Source: Comamonadaceae bacterium (GTDB lineage: Bacteria; Pseudomonadota; Gammaproteobacteria; Burkholderiales; Burkholderiaceae_C). From it: a stretch of DNA of 64,000 nucleotides. Positions 27,282-38,473 of this stretch are shown piece by piece. The translations under genes and the position numbers were made by a program. The notes beneath the pieces were generated by a model. That model did no database searches, was not told the DNA's origin, and saw only the letters and a list, made by a program, of their open reading frames with translations. The number at the start of each line of letters is the position of its first letter. The first letter of the stretch is position 1. The stretch spans positions 1 through 64,000 of the forward strand of contig CANCER010000016.1 in NCBI GenBank assembly GCA_947375135.1. The letters run 5' to 3'.

Positions 27282-29072
27282 CTATTCCAGCAAGCCGGCC
27301 AGCTCCAGCCCTTGGCGGCCCTCGGGGTGGCGGCAGTCGATGTCTTCAAACTCGTTGATCTTGTCGATCTCCGTGCCCATGGCGATATTGGTCACCTTCT
27401 CCAGAATCACCTCCACCACCACCGGCACGCGGTATTCGTTGGCCATGGCGCGCGCCTGCACCAGAGCGTCCTGGATCTTGTCCGGGTCGGTCACACGCAG
27501 GCTCTTGCAGCCCAGGCCCTGGACTACGGCCTGGTGGTCCACGCCATAGCTTTGCAGGGTGCTGTCTTCCACGTTCTGGTTGTCAAAGGCCAGCTGCACG
27601 CAAAAGTCCATCTCGAAGCCGCGCTGGCTCTGGCGGATCAGGCCCAGGTAGCTGTTGTTCACCAGCACATGCACATAAGGCAGGCGGAACTGCGCGCCCA
27701 CGGCCAGCTCCTCCACCATGAACTGGAAGTCGTAGTCGCCCGACAGGGCCACCACATTGCGCGTCGGGTCTGCCGCCACCACACCGAGTGCGGCCGGCAT
27801 GGTCCAGCCCAGCGGGCCGGCCTGGCCGCAGTTGATCCACTGGCGCGGGCCAAACACATTCAGGAACTGCGCACCGGCAATTTGGGAGAGACCAATGGTG
27901 GTGACATAAATCGTGTCGCGCGGCATCACCTTGTTCATCTCTTCGTACACGCGCATGGGCTTGATCGGCGTCTCGGTGTAATGCGTCTTGCGGTGCATCA
28001 GCTGCTTGCGCTCGGCACAGCGTTTGGCCCACACGCTGAAGTTCTTCAGCGTCTTGGCTGCCATGCGCTCGCGCGCCACCTGCACAAACAGCTCCAGCGC
28101 CGCCTTGGCATCGCTGACGATGCCCAGGTCGGGGTTGAAGACACGGCCGATTTGCGTGGGCTCTATGTCCACATGCACAAAGGTGCGGCCCTTGCAATAG
28201 ACCTCGGGCGAACCGGTGTGGCGATTGGCCCAGCGGTTGCCAATGCCCAGTACAAAATCACTGGCCAGCATGGTGGCGTTGCCATAGCGGTGGCTGGTCT
28301 GCAGGCCCACCATGCCGGCCATCAGCGGATGGTCGTCGGGAATCGTGCCCCAGCCCATCAGCGTGGGAATCACCGGCACGCCGGTGAGCTCGGCAAACTC
28401 CACCAGCAGGTCGGCGGCATCGGCATTGATGATGCCGCCACCGGCCACGATCAGCGGCTTCTCTGCAGCCATCAGCATGTCCATGGCCTTTTCCACCTGC
28501 TTGCGGCTGGCGGCTGGCTTGTAGACCGGCAGCGGCTCGTAGGTGTCGATGTCGAATTCGATCTCGGCCATCTGCACGTCAAAGGGCAGGTCGATCAGCA
28601 CCGGGCCGGGCCGGCCGCTGCGCATCAAGTGGAAGGCCTGCTGAAAGCTGCGCGGCACCAGGGCCGGCTCGCGCACGGTGACACTCCACTTGGTCACCGG
28701 CTTGCTGATGGACTCGATGTCCACTGCCTGAAAATCTTCCTTGTACAGCCTGGCACGCGGTGCCTGGCCGGTGATGCACAGAATCGGGATGCTGTCGGCA
28801 ATCGCCGAATACAGGCCGGTGATCATGTCGGTACCTGCCGGGCCGCTGGTGCCTATGCACACGCCGATATTGCCCGCCTTGGCACGGGTGTAACCCTCGG
28901 CCATGTGCGAGGCGCCTTCCACGTGGCGGGCCAGAATATGCGCAATCGATGCACGCTCGCGCAGTGCGGCATAGAGCGGATTGATGGCCGCACCCGGGAC
29001 ACCGAAGGCCTGGGTTATGCCTTCTTTTTCCATCACCAGAACGGCGGCCATGGCGGCCTTCATCTTTGCCAT
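27282..29072 (-). CDS. gcl: Glyoxylate carboligase (tartronate-semialdehyde synthase)
   Basis: This 596-residue ThDP enzyme (E. coli Gcl is 593) condenses two glyoxylates to tartronate semialdehyde and CO2. The N-terminus [34 protein letters not shown] carries the Gcl-typical Val in place of the catalytic Glu of other ThDP enzymes ([10 protein letters not shown]). The ThDP/Mg motif region reads [20 protein letters not shown] ... [13 protein letters not shown]. The ATG at 29072 is preceded by AGGAG at 8 bases; the frame extends upstream but into the regulatory region. First gene of the glyoxylate operon, divergent from lysR. Confidence 0.96.
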   Translation of the reverse strand: MAKMKAAMAAVLVMEKEGITQAFGVPGAAINPLYAALRERASIAHILARHVEGASHMAEGYTRAKAGNIGVCIGTSGPAGTDMITGLYSAIADSIPILCITGQAPRARLYKEDFQAVDIESISKPVTKWSVTVREPALVPRSFQQAFHLMRSGRPGPVLIDLPFDVQMAEIEFDIDTYEPLPVYKPAASRKQVEKAMDMLMAAEKPLIVAGGGIINADAADLLVEFAELTGVPVIPTLMGWGTIPDDHPLMAGMVGLQTSHRYGNATMLASDFVLGIGNRWANRHTGSPEVYCKGRTFVHVDIEPTQIGRVFNPDLGIVSDAKAALELFVQVARERMAAKTLKNFSVWAKRCAERKQLMHRKTHYTETPIKPMRVYEEMNKVMPRDTIYVTTIGLSQIAGAQFLNVFGPRQWINCGQAGPLGWTMPAALGVVAADPTRNVVALSGDYDFQFMVEELAVGAQFRLPYVHVLVNNSYLGLIRQSQRGFEMDFCVQLAFDNQNVEDSTLQSYGVDHQAVVQGLGCKSLRVTDPDKIQDALVQARAMANEYRVPVVVEVILEKVTNIAMGTEIDKINEFEDIDCRHPEGRQGLELAGLLE

Positions 29073-29162
29073 ATTCATTTCTCCTGTGGGGTTGCTAATA
29101 AGTTGAGGCAAGTGTCGGCGCCGGGCGTGCAAGACGGAAGAGCCTGCCGCAGCATTACGGTT

Positions 29163-29177
29163 ATTCCAATTTGGAAT
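29163..29177. promoter_or_regulatory. Palindromic operator between gcl and lysR
   Basis: ATTCCAATTTGGAAT is a perfect 7-1-7 inverted repeat, of the T-N11-A kind used by LysR-type regulators. It lies 36 bp before the lysR start and 91 bp before the gcl start, the expected place for an autoregulated LysR gene that also controls the divergent operon. Confidence 0.7.
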
Positions 29178-29212
29178 GGGGCAAGGCGCAGCCCGCATGG
29201 TCTACTTCAGGC

Positions 29213-30121
29213 ATGGACAATTTGTATGCCGTCAGGCTCTTCATCCGGGTCGTGGACCTGGGCTCTTTCAGCAAGGCCGCTGCCGAGCTGGGCATAGGCC
29301 AGCCCTCGGCCACAAAGGTGGTGGCGCAATTAGAAGCGCAGCTCGGCTCGCGCCTGCTGCACCGCTCCACCCATGGCGTCACACCCACCGAAATTGGTTT
29401 GCTGTACTACGAAAAATGCAAGCTGATAGACCACCATTTCGAGGAGGCGCAGTCCGTGGCAGCGCTGCTGCAATCGCAGGTGCAGGGCGCCTTGCGGATC
29501 AACAGCTCGGTGGCGTTCGGGCGGCGCGTGCTGGTGCCGCTGGTGATGCGCTTCATGAAAGACCACCCCAAGCTGCAAATCGAGCTCAGCTTTGAGGACA
29601 GCTATGTCGATCTGGTGGAACAGGGCATTGACGTGGCCATCCGCATGGGCCGCCTGGCCGACTCATCGCATGGCGCGCGCTTTCTGGGCATCAATCCCTG
29701 GGTGGTGGTGGGCTCACCCGCCTACCTCGCAGCACGCGGTGTGCCGCACTGCCCGGAGGATCTGGCAGAGCACGATGCATTGGTCTACAGCACGGTGCAG
29801 GGCGATGCACGCTGGCTCTTTACCGGGGCGGACGGGCGGCTGCACCCCACCAGCGTGCGCGGCGCGCTACGCTCCAACAACCTGTCGGCCCTGCTGTCTG
29901 CGGCGCGCGGTGACATGGGGCTGGCGGCCCTGCCCTGGTATGTGGCGTATGAATCGGTGCAGTCGGGTGCGGTGCAACCCGTGCTGACCGAATGGTCCCT
30001 GCCCTCGCAGGAGATCCACGCCGTCTATCCTTCACCACGCCAGGTGCCGGCCAAGGTCAGCAGTTTTATCCAGTGGCTGCAGAGCCAGCTGGGCGAGACC
30101 TGGTGGTCCAGCTCCCTTTGA
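29213..30121 (+). CDS. LysR-type regulator of the glyoxylate operon
   Basis: The 302-residue protein has an N-terminal winged HTH (MDNLYAVRLFIRVVDLGSFSKAAAELGIGQPSATKVVAQLEAQLGSRLLHRSTHGV) and a LysR substrate domain from about residue 90 (QVQGALRINSSVAFGRRVLVPLV, EQGIDVAIRMGRL, DMGLAALPWYVAYESVQSGAVQPVL). This is the CrgA/DmlR-like branch. The ATG at 29213 begins on the HTH, while the earlier in-frame start (29171) lies inside the palindromic operator. Its position opposite gcl makes it the likely glyoxylate- or ureide-responsive regulator. Confidence 0.93.
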   Translation: MDNLYAVRLFIRVVDLGSFSKAAAELGIGQPSATKVVAQLEAQLGSRLLHRSTHGVTPTEIGLLYYEKCKLIDHHFEEAQSVAALLQSQVQGALRINSSVAFGRRVLVPLVMRFMKDHPKLQIELSFEDSYVDLVEQGIDVAIRMGRLADSSHGARFLGINPWVVVGSPAYLAARGVPHCPEDLAEHDALVYSTVQGDARWLFTGADGRLHPTSVRGALRSNNLSALLSAARGDMGLAALPWYVAYESVQSGAVQPVLTEWSLPSQEIHAVYPSPRQVPAKVSSFIQWLQSQLGETWWSSSL

Positions 30122-30139
30122 GGGAGACCGCAGGGCGCT

Positions 30140-32467
<2,328 letters not shown>

Positions 32468-32481
32468 AGCGACTCTCCAAC

Positions 32482-33705
32482 TCAGCTCAGCAAATCCAAC
32501 AGGCTGCGGGCAATGACCTTGGTGGCACGGCGCAGATCGTTCAGGTCCAGATTCTCATCCGCGCGCTTGGCGTTCGACTCCAGCACGGTGCGTGGACCGG
32601 CACCGTAAATCACACCGGGAATGCCGGCCTCGCAGAAGATGCGCACATCGGTGTACAGCGGCGTGCCCAGCGCGGGGATGGGCTCGCCAAACACATCGCT
32701 GGCGTGCTTTTGCAGCGCCTCCACCAGCGGCTTGTTGCCGGGCAGGGGCTTCAAAGCATTGGCCAGCAGGATGCGCTTGATGTCCACCGTGATACCTGCA
32801 GTCTCGGCAGCCGCATCGGTGATCACCTTGCGGATGTTGACCTCCACTTCCGCCGGATTCTCTTCCGGGATCATGCGACGGTCCAGCTTGAGCGTAACGC
32901 GGCCTGGCACCACATTGGTATTGGTTCCGCCCTCGATCTGGCCGACGTTCAGGTAGGGGTGGCTAATGCCTTCAACGTTGGATGTGATGTTTTGGTACAG
33001 CGTGTTCTGGGCATACAGCGCGGCAAGAATCTTGGTGGCACCCTGCAGCGCGTCAACGCCAGAGGCGGGGATGGCGGCATGGGCCATCTTGCCGTGCACG
33101 GTGACTTCCATTTGCAGGCAGCCGTTGTGCGCGGTGACCACCTGGTAGCTGAAGCCCGCAGCAATCATCAGGTCGGGCTTGGTGAGCTTGTTTTGCAGGA
33201 GCCAGGCCGGGCCGACCTCACCACCAAACTCCTCGTCGTAGGTAAACAGCAGATCCACGTTGCCGTGCAGCGTGGCACCGAGCGACTCCAGCGCGCGCAC
33301 CGCAAAGGCAAAGGTGGAGAAGTCGCACTTGCTCACGGCTGCGGCACGACCGTAAATCCTGCCCTTGTCGATTTCTCCGCCGTAGGGTGCATGCACCCAG
33401 CCTTCGCCCGGTGGCACCACATCGCCATGGGCATTGAGCGCGATGGTGCGACCCTCGCCGTATTTGCGGTGCACGATCAGGTTGGTGATGGTTTGCAGGC
33501 CCGCGGCCTTGACGAGCTCTGCGGGCACCGCATGGCGCTCGGTTTGCAGGCCCATGGCATCCAGCAGATCCGCGGCGCGCTCGGCATGCGGCGTGTTGTT
33601 GCCCGGTGGCGTGTCACTGGGGACCTGGATGAGTTGCTGCAGGAACTTCACTTGTTCGTCGAAGTGGGTGTCGATCCAGGCGTCTAGTTGTTCGTATTGG
33701 TTCAT
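32482..33705 (-). CDS. M20-family amidohydrolase/deacylase (ArgE/DapE-like)
   Basis: The 407 residues carry His93 and Asp95 (NAHGDVVPPGEGW) and the DEE motif at 157-159 (FTYDEEFGGEVGP). A dimerisation domain (MEVTVHGKMAHAAIPASGVDAL ... NTNVVPGRVTLKLDRRMIPEE) and a C-terminal metal His region follow. The second metal motif, usually GRGxxDxKG, reads GRAAAVSKCDFS, a subfamily variant with the Asp displaced to 128. M20 enzymes remove acyl or carbamoyl groups from amino acids. Between maeB and the uraD-allC fusion, a role in ureide use (for example the ureidoglycolate step) is possible but unproven. Confidence 0.85.
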   Translation of the reverse strand: MNQYEQLDAWIDTHFDEQVKFLQQLIQVPSDTPPGNNTPHAERAADLLDAMGLQTERHAVPAELVKAAGLQTITNLIVHRKYGEGRTIALNAHGDVVPPGEGWVHAPYGGEIDKGRIYGRAAAVSKCDFSTFAFAVRALESLGATLHGNVDLLFTYDEEFGGEVGPAWLLQNKLTKPDLMIAAGFSYQVVTAHNGCLQMEVTVHGKMAHAAIPASGVDALQGATKILAALYAQNTLYQNITSNVEGISHPYLNVGQIEGGTNTNVVPGRVTLKLDRRMIPEENPAEVEVNIRKVITDAAAETAGITVDIKRILLANALKPLPGNKPLVEALQKHASDVFGEPIPALGTPLYTDVRIFCEAGIPGVIYGAGPRTVLESNAKRADENLDLNDLRRATKVIARSLLDLLS

Positions 33706-33754
33706 GGTGTTTTGCGGTGGTGAAAAATTTTTACTTGGGGTAAAGGGTTTTGAC

Positions 33755-34057
33755 TCCCCAATCCCCCCCGCCCCTTACCCCCCGTCGGGGTAAGGGGTGC
33801 CGGGAGCGGACAGCCGATTTGGTTGCTGCTCGCCGAATACGGAAATAACTAAGTGAGGTTGCCGCCACTATTGCTGGCGCAGGTCTCACGCCAGTAGTTC
33901 CGAGCGCCGGAGACGTTTGGGAATCCGGGGAAGCTAAAACTAATGAACTTGTGCTCCACGCCAGTGAGGGCGTAGCCGAAGCGAAAAAGCAAAATGGGCT
34001 GTCCGATTTAGGCTCCCCTTGTCCCGACGGGGGGCAAGGGGCGGGGGGGATGGGGGA
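33755..34057. repeat. MITE-like element with about 43-bp terminal inverted repeats
   Basis: The arms 33755-33797 and 34015-34057 are inverted copies with few mismatches (outer TCCCCAATCCCCCCCGCCCC, each arm holding its own smaller hairpin ACCCC...GGGGT-like). The similarity continues inward (CGGACAGCC near 33807 and its inverted partner near 34005) and a few bases outward. The 303-bp body has no credible gene. It fills the gap between the M20 gene and uraD-allC. No exact target duplication is seen. Confidence 0.75.
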
Positions 34058-34064
34058 GTTGAAA

Positions 34065-35849
34065 TCAGCCAAGTTCAGCAGCCAACTGTGCAAGCACATG
34101 GTCAAAGGCCTCGACGGCCAGTTGCATGTCATCGCTGGTCGTAGCCTCCAGCGGGTTGTGGCTGATACCGGCGTTCTGGCCGCGCACAAACAGCATGGCC
34201 TGGGGCAGGATGTCGTGCAGCTTCATGGCATCGTGCCCTGCGCCGCTGGGCATGCGGTACAGCGGCACACCCAGGGCTGCCACGGCGGCCTCCCAGCGCT
34301 GCTGCCAGGCCGGCGCGCTGGGCGCAGCGCTGGCGCGCATGGCCTGCGTCAGGGTGAGCTGCAGGCTGCGCGCCTCGGCAATCGCGGCGGCCTTGTTCAG
34401 CACGTTGCTTGCCAGGGCATCGCGCTGCGCGTCCGAAGGCGCACGCATATCCAGAGAAAAATCGCAGCGCCCCGGCACCACATTGATGGAGCCATTGGGC
34501 ACGTTCAGAATGCCCACGGTGCCTACCGAATCCCCATCGACTCTGGCGCGCTGCTCCACGTACAGCATCAGCTCGGCCACACCCGCTGCGGCGTCCTGGC
34601 GCATGGACATGGGTGTGGTGCCGGCATGGCAGGACACGCCCACCATCTCGCCCGTGTAGCGCACGCTGGCGTTGATGGAGGTGACGATTCCCAGTGGCAG
34701 GTTCAAGGCATTGAGCACCGGGCCCTGCTCGATATGCACCTCGACAAAGCCCAGGTAGTTGGATGCATCGCGCTTGAGTGCAGGGATGTCCTCGATGCGC
34801 AGACCGGCGTTTTGCATGGCCTCGCGCATGCTGATGCCATCTGCATCGCGCTGCTCCAGCCACTCAGTTTTGAAGTCGCCTGTCAGTGCGCCAGAGCCCA
34901 GAAACGTGGCCTTGAAACGTTGCCCTTCTTCCTCGGCGAAGGCGACGATTTCCAGATCGAAGGGCAGGCGCTTGTTCTGTTGTTGGAGTTGTTGCACCGA
35001 GGCCAGTGGCACGTAGATGCCAAGCCGGCCGTCGTACTTGCCGCCGTTGCGCACGGTGTCGTAATGGCTGCCCGTCATCAGCGCCTTGGCCTGTGTGCCG
35101 TCGCCCCTGTAGATGCCGACCACATTGCCGACCGCGTCGATGTGCACGCTGTCGCAACCGGCATCCAGCATGTCCTGCCGGATGCGCTGTGCGCAGGCAC
35201 GGTGCGCCTCGGTCAGGTAGGTGACGGTGAGCTGGCCCTGCTCGGCAAAGCCCGGGTCGCTGTACTGCGCCAGCGTTTCCTGCCAGTCCCAGACCCGGTT
35301 GCCGCGCGCGATCGAGGCGCCGAACTTATCGTTGAGGCGGATCTCGGCAATGCGGTGCACATTGCGCAAACACTCCTGCAGTTCGTAATCCGGGTGGCCC
35401 TGCAGGCGGCGCTCCAGCGTGGCGATGATCTCGGCCTTTTGCATGCCGGTGCCGCGCGGGCCGCGCACCGCCACGATGAACGGAAAGCCGAACTTGGTGT
35501 TGTAGGCGGCGTTGAGCCGCTGGATGGTTTCAAACTCGGCCTGCGTGCATTGCGTCAGGCCCGCTTTGCTCTGCTCGTTGGTGGACTCGGCCGTCAGGCT
35601 GTTGTCCACCATGGCCTTGCCGGCCAGCTCGGGGTGGGCACGCAGGAGCGCCAGCTGCGCGTCCTTGGAAGACATGCTCACGATTTGCGCCATGGCGTGC
35701 TTGAGTTGTGCCAGCGACGTGAAGGGGCGCAGCTGCAGGGCGGCACGGGCGATCCAGGGCGAGTGCTCGTACAGGCCGTCCAGCATGGCGCAGGCCTCAT
35801 CGGGTGAAGCGCTGTTGATCTGCTCCAGGGTGATGGTGGATGCGTTCAT
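34065..35849 (-). CDS. uraD-allC: Fused OHCU decarboxylase - allantoate amidohydrolase
   Basis: The protein has 594 residues. Residues about 5-165 are OHCU decarboxylase (UraD): catalytic His72 in LLRAHPELAGKA, SKAGLTQ, and FGFPFIVAVRG. Residues about 175-594 are a Zn-dependent M20 allantoate amidohydrolase: TGSHYDTVRNGGKYDGRLG (His and bridging Asp), EEEGQRF, LGFVEVHIEQGPVL, and the C-terminal ISHNPLEATT His. The fusion joins steps either side of allantoinase: OHCU to S-allantoin, and allantoate to ureidoglycine/ureidoglycolate plus ammonia and CO2. puuE, which supplies the middle step, lies upstream with a 4-bp ATGA overlap, so all three activities are made together. Confidence 0.94.
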   Translation of the reverse strand: MNASTITLEQINSASPDEACAMLDGLYEHSPWIARAALQLRPFTSLAQLKHAMAQIVSMSSKDAQLALLRAHPELAGKAMVDNSLTAESTNEQSKAGLTQCTQAEFETIQRLNAAYNTKFGFPFIVAVRGPRGTGMQKAEIIATLERRLQGHPDYELQECLRNVHRIAEIRLNDKFGASIARGNRVWDWQETLAQYSDPGFAEQGQLTVTYLTEAHRACAQRIRQDMLDAGCDSVHIDAVGNVVGIYRGDGTQAKALMTGSHYDTVRNGGKYDGRLGIYVPLASVQQLQQQNKRLPFDLEIVAFAEEEGQRFKATFLGSGALTGDFKTEWLEQRDADGISMREAMQNAGLRIEDIPALKRDASNYLGFVEVHIEQGPVLNALNLPLGIVTSINASVRYTGEMVGVSCHAGTTPMSMRQDAAAGVAELMLYVEQRARVDGDSVGTVGILNVPNGSINVVPGRCDFSLDMRAPSDAQRDALASNVLNKAAAIAEARSLQLTLTQAMRASAAPSAPAWQQRWEAAVAALGVPLYRMPSGAGHDAMKLHDILPQAMLFVRGQNAGISHNPLEATTSDDMQLAVEAFDHVLAQLAAELG

Positions 35850-36808
35850 GCGGCCGCCTTGGTGTCAAAGGGGTGCGTGGCCTTCCAGTGCCGCGCAATG
35901 TCCACACGCTTGGCGACCCAGACCTTGTCATGCTGCTGGATATGGTCCAGAAAACGCTGCAGCGCCGTGATGCGCCCGGGCCGGCCCAGCAGGCGGCAGT
36001 GCATGCCTATGCTCATCATGGACGGCTGGTTCAGCCCGGCCGGATCGCCCTCGGCGTACAGCGTGTCAAAGGTGTCCTTCAGGTACTGGAAGAACGGGTC
36101 GGCATGGGAATAGCCCTGGGGCAGGGCAAAGCGCATGTCGTTGCAGTCCAGGGTGTAGGGCACGATGAGCTGCGGCACCACCTCTCCATTGGTCTTCTTC
36201 ACCTGCATCCAGAACGGCAGGTCTTCTCCGTAATAGTCGGCATCGTATTCAAAGCCGCCATAGTCGGCCACCAGGCGGCGCGTGTTGGGGCTGTCGCGTC
36301 CGGTGTACCAGCCCAGCGGGCGGTTGCCGGTCAGGCGGGTGAGCGCGTCCATGCCACGCTGCATATGCTCGCGCTCCACCGATTCGGGCAGGCTTTGGTA
36401 GTGGATCCAGCGCCAGCCGTGGCAGGCGATCTCATGGCCCAACTCCACCAGCGCGACGCAGAGCTCGGGGTGGCGCTCCAGCGCCATGCCCACACCAAAC
36501 ACGGTGAGCGGCAGGCCGCGTTGCTCAAACTCGCGCAGGATGCGCCAGACCCCGGCGCGCGAGCCGTATTCGTAAATACCCTCCATGCTGATGTGGCGCT
36601 CGGGATAGCTCGCGGGGTTGAACATCTCGGACAAAAACTGCTCGGAGCCGGCGTCGCCATGCAGCACGCTGTTCTCGCCGCCCTCCTCGTAGTTGAGTAC
36701 AAACTGCACCGCCACGCGGGCCTGGCCCGGCCATTGGGCATGGGGTGGCTTGGGGCCGTAGCCGACCAGGTCGCGCGGGTAGGGTTGGGTGCTGTCGTAG
36801 TGCTGCAT
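35846..36808 (-). CDS. puuE: Allantoinase, PuuE (polysaccharide deacetylase-like) type
   Basis: The 320-residue product MQHYDSTQPYPRDLVGYG has the PuuE hallmark VAVQFVLNYEEGGENSVLHGD. The NodB-like fold follows with GHEIACHGWRWIHYQ (metal His), TGNRPLGWYTGRDSPNTRRLV, YDADYYGEDLPFW and the C-terminal SIGMHCRLLGRPGRI. It opens S-allantoin to allantoate without the metal-dependent AllB fold. The stop overlaps the start of uraD-allC. A separate promoter could lie in the 95-bp gap behind the NCS2 permease gene. Confidence 0.94.
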   Translation of the reverse strand: MQHYDSTQPYPRDLVGYGPKPPHAQWPGQARVAVQFVLNYEEGGENSVLHGDAGSEQFLSEMFNPASYPERHISMEGIYEYGSRAGVWRILREFEQRGLPLTVFGVGMALERHPELCVALVELGHEIACHGWRWIHYQSLPESVEREHMQRGMDALTRLTGNRPLGWYTGRDSPNTRRLVADYGGFEYDADYYGEDLPFWMQVKKTNGEVVPQLIVPYTLDCNDMRFALPQGYSHADPFFQYLKDTFDTLYAEGDPAGLNQPSMMSIGMHCRLLGRPGRITALQRFLDHIQQHDKVWVAKRVDIARHWKATHPFDTKAAA

Positions 36809-36903
36809 GGTGTGGAGGGCGGTTGGAAAGTCGGCTTCTCTTAGAAGTGGTATTCGGCGCGAAACATGGGCGTCTTGGCGATCACGCCGAGGGAGGCTGC
36901 AGC

Positions 36904-38409
36904 TCAGTGGGCCTCTGCAGACTTGGCCGCTTCGATGGAGGCAGCGGTATCACCCTGTGCGCCATTGAAGAAGATGTTCAGCATTACCGCGGCCAGGGCA
37001 GTCAGCAGAATGCCGGACTCCAGCAGGGGGTGCAGGGCATGGGCCATCTGCTGCGTCCAGCGCGGCGCGACCAGGGGGATGAGGCCGAAGCCCACCGACA
37101 GTGCGACGATGTACAGGTTGTTGCGGTTGCCCTTGTAGTCCACCGTGGACAGGATGCGGATGCCGGTGGCTGCCACCATGCCGAACATGACCAGCCCTGC
37201 GCCGCCGAGAACGAACTGCGGAATGGCCTCCACAAAGGCCGCCATTTTGGGCAGCATGCCCAGAATGACCATGATCACGCCACCGGCCACGCAGACCCAG
37301 CGGCTCTTGACCCCGGTTACGCTCACCAGCCCCACGTTCTGCGAGAAGCTGGTGTAGGGGAAGGTGTTGAAGATACCGCCAATGAGCGTGCCCAGTCCGT
37401 CGGTGCGCAGGCCGGCGGCCAACTCGGGCTGGCTGATCTTTTTTCCGGTGATGTCGGAGAGCGCCAGGAACATGCCGGTGGATTCGATCATCACCACAAT
37501 CATCACCAGCGACATGGTCAGGATCATGACGATGTCGAAGGTGGGCATGCCAAAGGCAAAGGGCGTGACCACATCAAACCAGTGCGCCTTGCCCACCTTG
37601 TCAAAGTTCATCTTGCCCATGGCGATGGCCACGGCGCAACCCGCCACAATGCCCAGCAGGACCGAGATGTTTGCGACAAAGCCTTTGGCGTACTTCACCA
37701 GCAGCAGGATGAACAGCAGCACGGCGCCTGCAATGGCCATGTTGTCCAGCGCGCCATAGTTCAGGTTGTCGACCATGGGGATGGGGCCTGGCAGCTTCAT
37801 GGCCGGGGCACTGGCCATGGCGGCGGGAGCCGAAGCGGCGGCCGCGGCAGCCGTTGCCCGGGCGCCGTCGACCATGGCCACCAGCTTGGGCACGTCCACA
37901 CTCTGCGCCAGGTTGGCGGGCCCGCCCATGGCCCAGCCCACGCCCACGCGCATCAGGCTGATACCGATGATGGCGATGATGGTGCCGGTGACCACGGGCG
38001 GGAAGAAGCGCAGCAGTTTGCTGATCACCGGTGCGATGAGCATGGAGACCACGCCCGCGCCTATGATCGCCCCGAAGATGGCGCGCGCGCCGTCCACGCC
38101 GGGCACGGCATTGGCAAAGGCCACCATGGGGCCGACCGCTGCAAAAGTCACCCCCATCATCACGGGCAGCTTCACGCCAAACCATTGGGTCATGCCCATG
38201 CTTTGAATCAGCGTCACCAGGCCGCAGGCAAAGAGGTCCGCTGAAATCAGCATCGCCACCTGCTCCGGACTGAGCTTGAGCGCGCGGCCCACGATCAGGG
38301 GCACAGCGATGGCACCCGCATACATCACCAGCACATGCTGCAGGCCAAGCGCAGCAAGGCGTCCTGTGGGTAGTTTCTCGTCCACCGGGTGGACTACTGT
38401 TGTTGTCAT
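36904..38409 (-). CDS. NCS2-family purine (urate/xanthine) permease
   Basis: The 501 residues have about 12-14 membrane segments. The N-terminal motif LAALGLQHVLVMYAGAIAVPLIVGRAL, GMTQWFGVKLPVMMGVTFAAVGPM (Q/H region of TM1/3) and the TM8-10 signature FNTFPYTSFSQNVGLVSVTGVKSRWVC are typical of uric acid/xanthine:H+ symporters (UacT/PucJK group). A low-complexity Ala-rich loop (ATAAAAAASAPAAMASAPAM) of about 40 residues between helices is unusual. AGGAG at the right spacing supports the ATG at 38409. It lies between puuD and puuE on the same strand, so urate import is the likely job. Confidence 0.92.
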   Translation of the reverse strand: MTTTVVHPVDEKLPTGRLAALGLQHVLVMYAGAIAVPLIVGRALKLSPEQVAMLISADLFACGLVTLIQSMGMTQWFGVKLPVMMGVTFAAVGPMVAFANAVPGVDGARAIFGAIIGAGVVSMLIAPVISKLLRFFPPVVTGTIIAIIGISLMRVGVGWAMGGPANLAQSVDVPKLVAMVDGARATAAAAAASAPAAMASAPAMKLPGPIPMVDNLNYGALDNMAIAGAVLLFILLLVKYAKGFVANISVLLGIVAGCAVAIAMGKMNFDKVGKAHWFDVVTPFAFGMPTFDIVMILTMSLVMIVVMIESTGMFLALSDITGKKISQPELAAGLRTDGLGTLIGGIFNTFPYTSFSQNVGLVSVTGVKSRWVCVAGGVIMVILGMLPKMAAFVEAIPQFVLGGAGLVMFGMVAATGIRILSTVDYKGNRNNLYIVALSVGFGLIPLVAPRWTQQMAHALHPLLESGILLTALAAVMLNIFFNGAQGDTAASIEAAKSAEAH

Positions 38410-38473
38410 GCTTGTCTCCTGTTTATGGGTTGTGTTGCGTCCCAAGATCGTCGGTTGATCCTGGTTGGCGCTA

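Noticed and set aside
33731..34189. 152-codon minus frame across the MITE-like element
   Set aside because: It is created by the inverted repeats themselves (repeated SPIPPAPCPPSG from the C-rich arms) and has no start signal.
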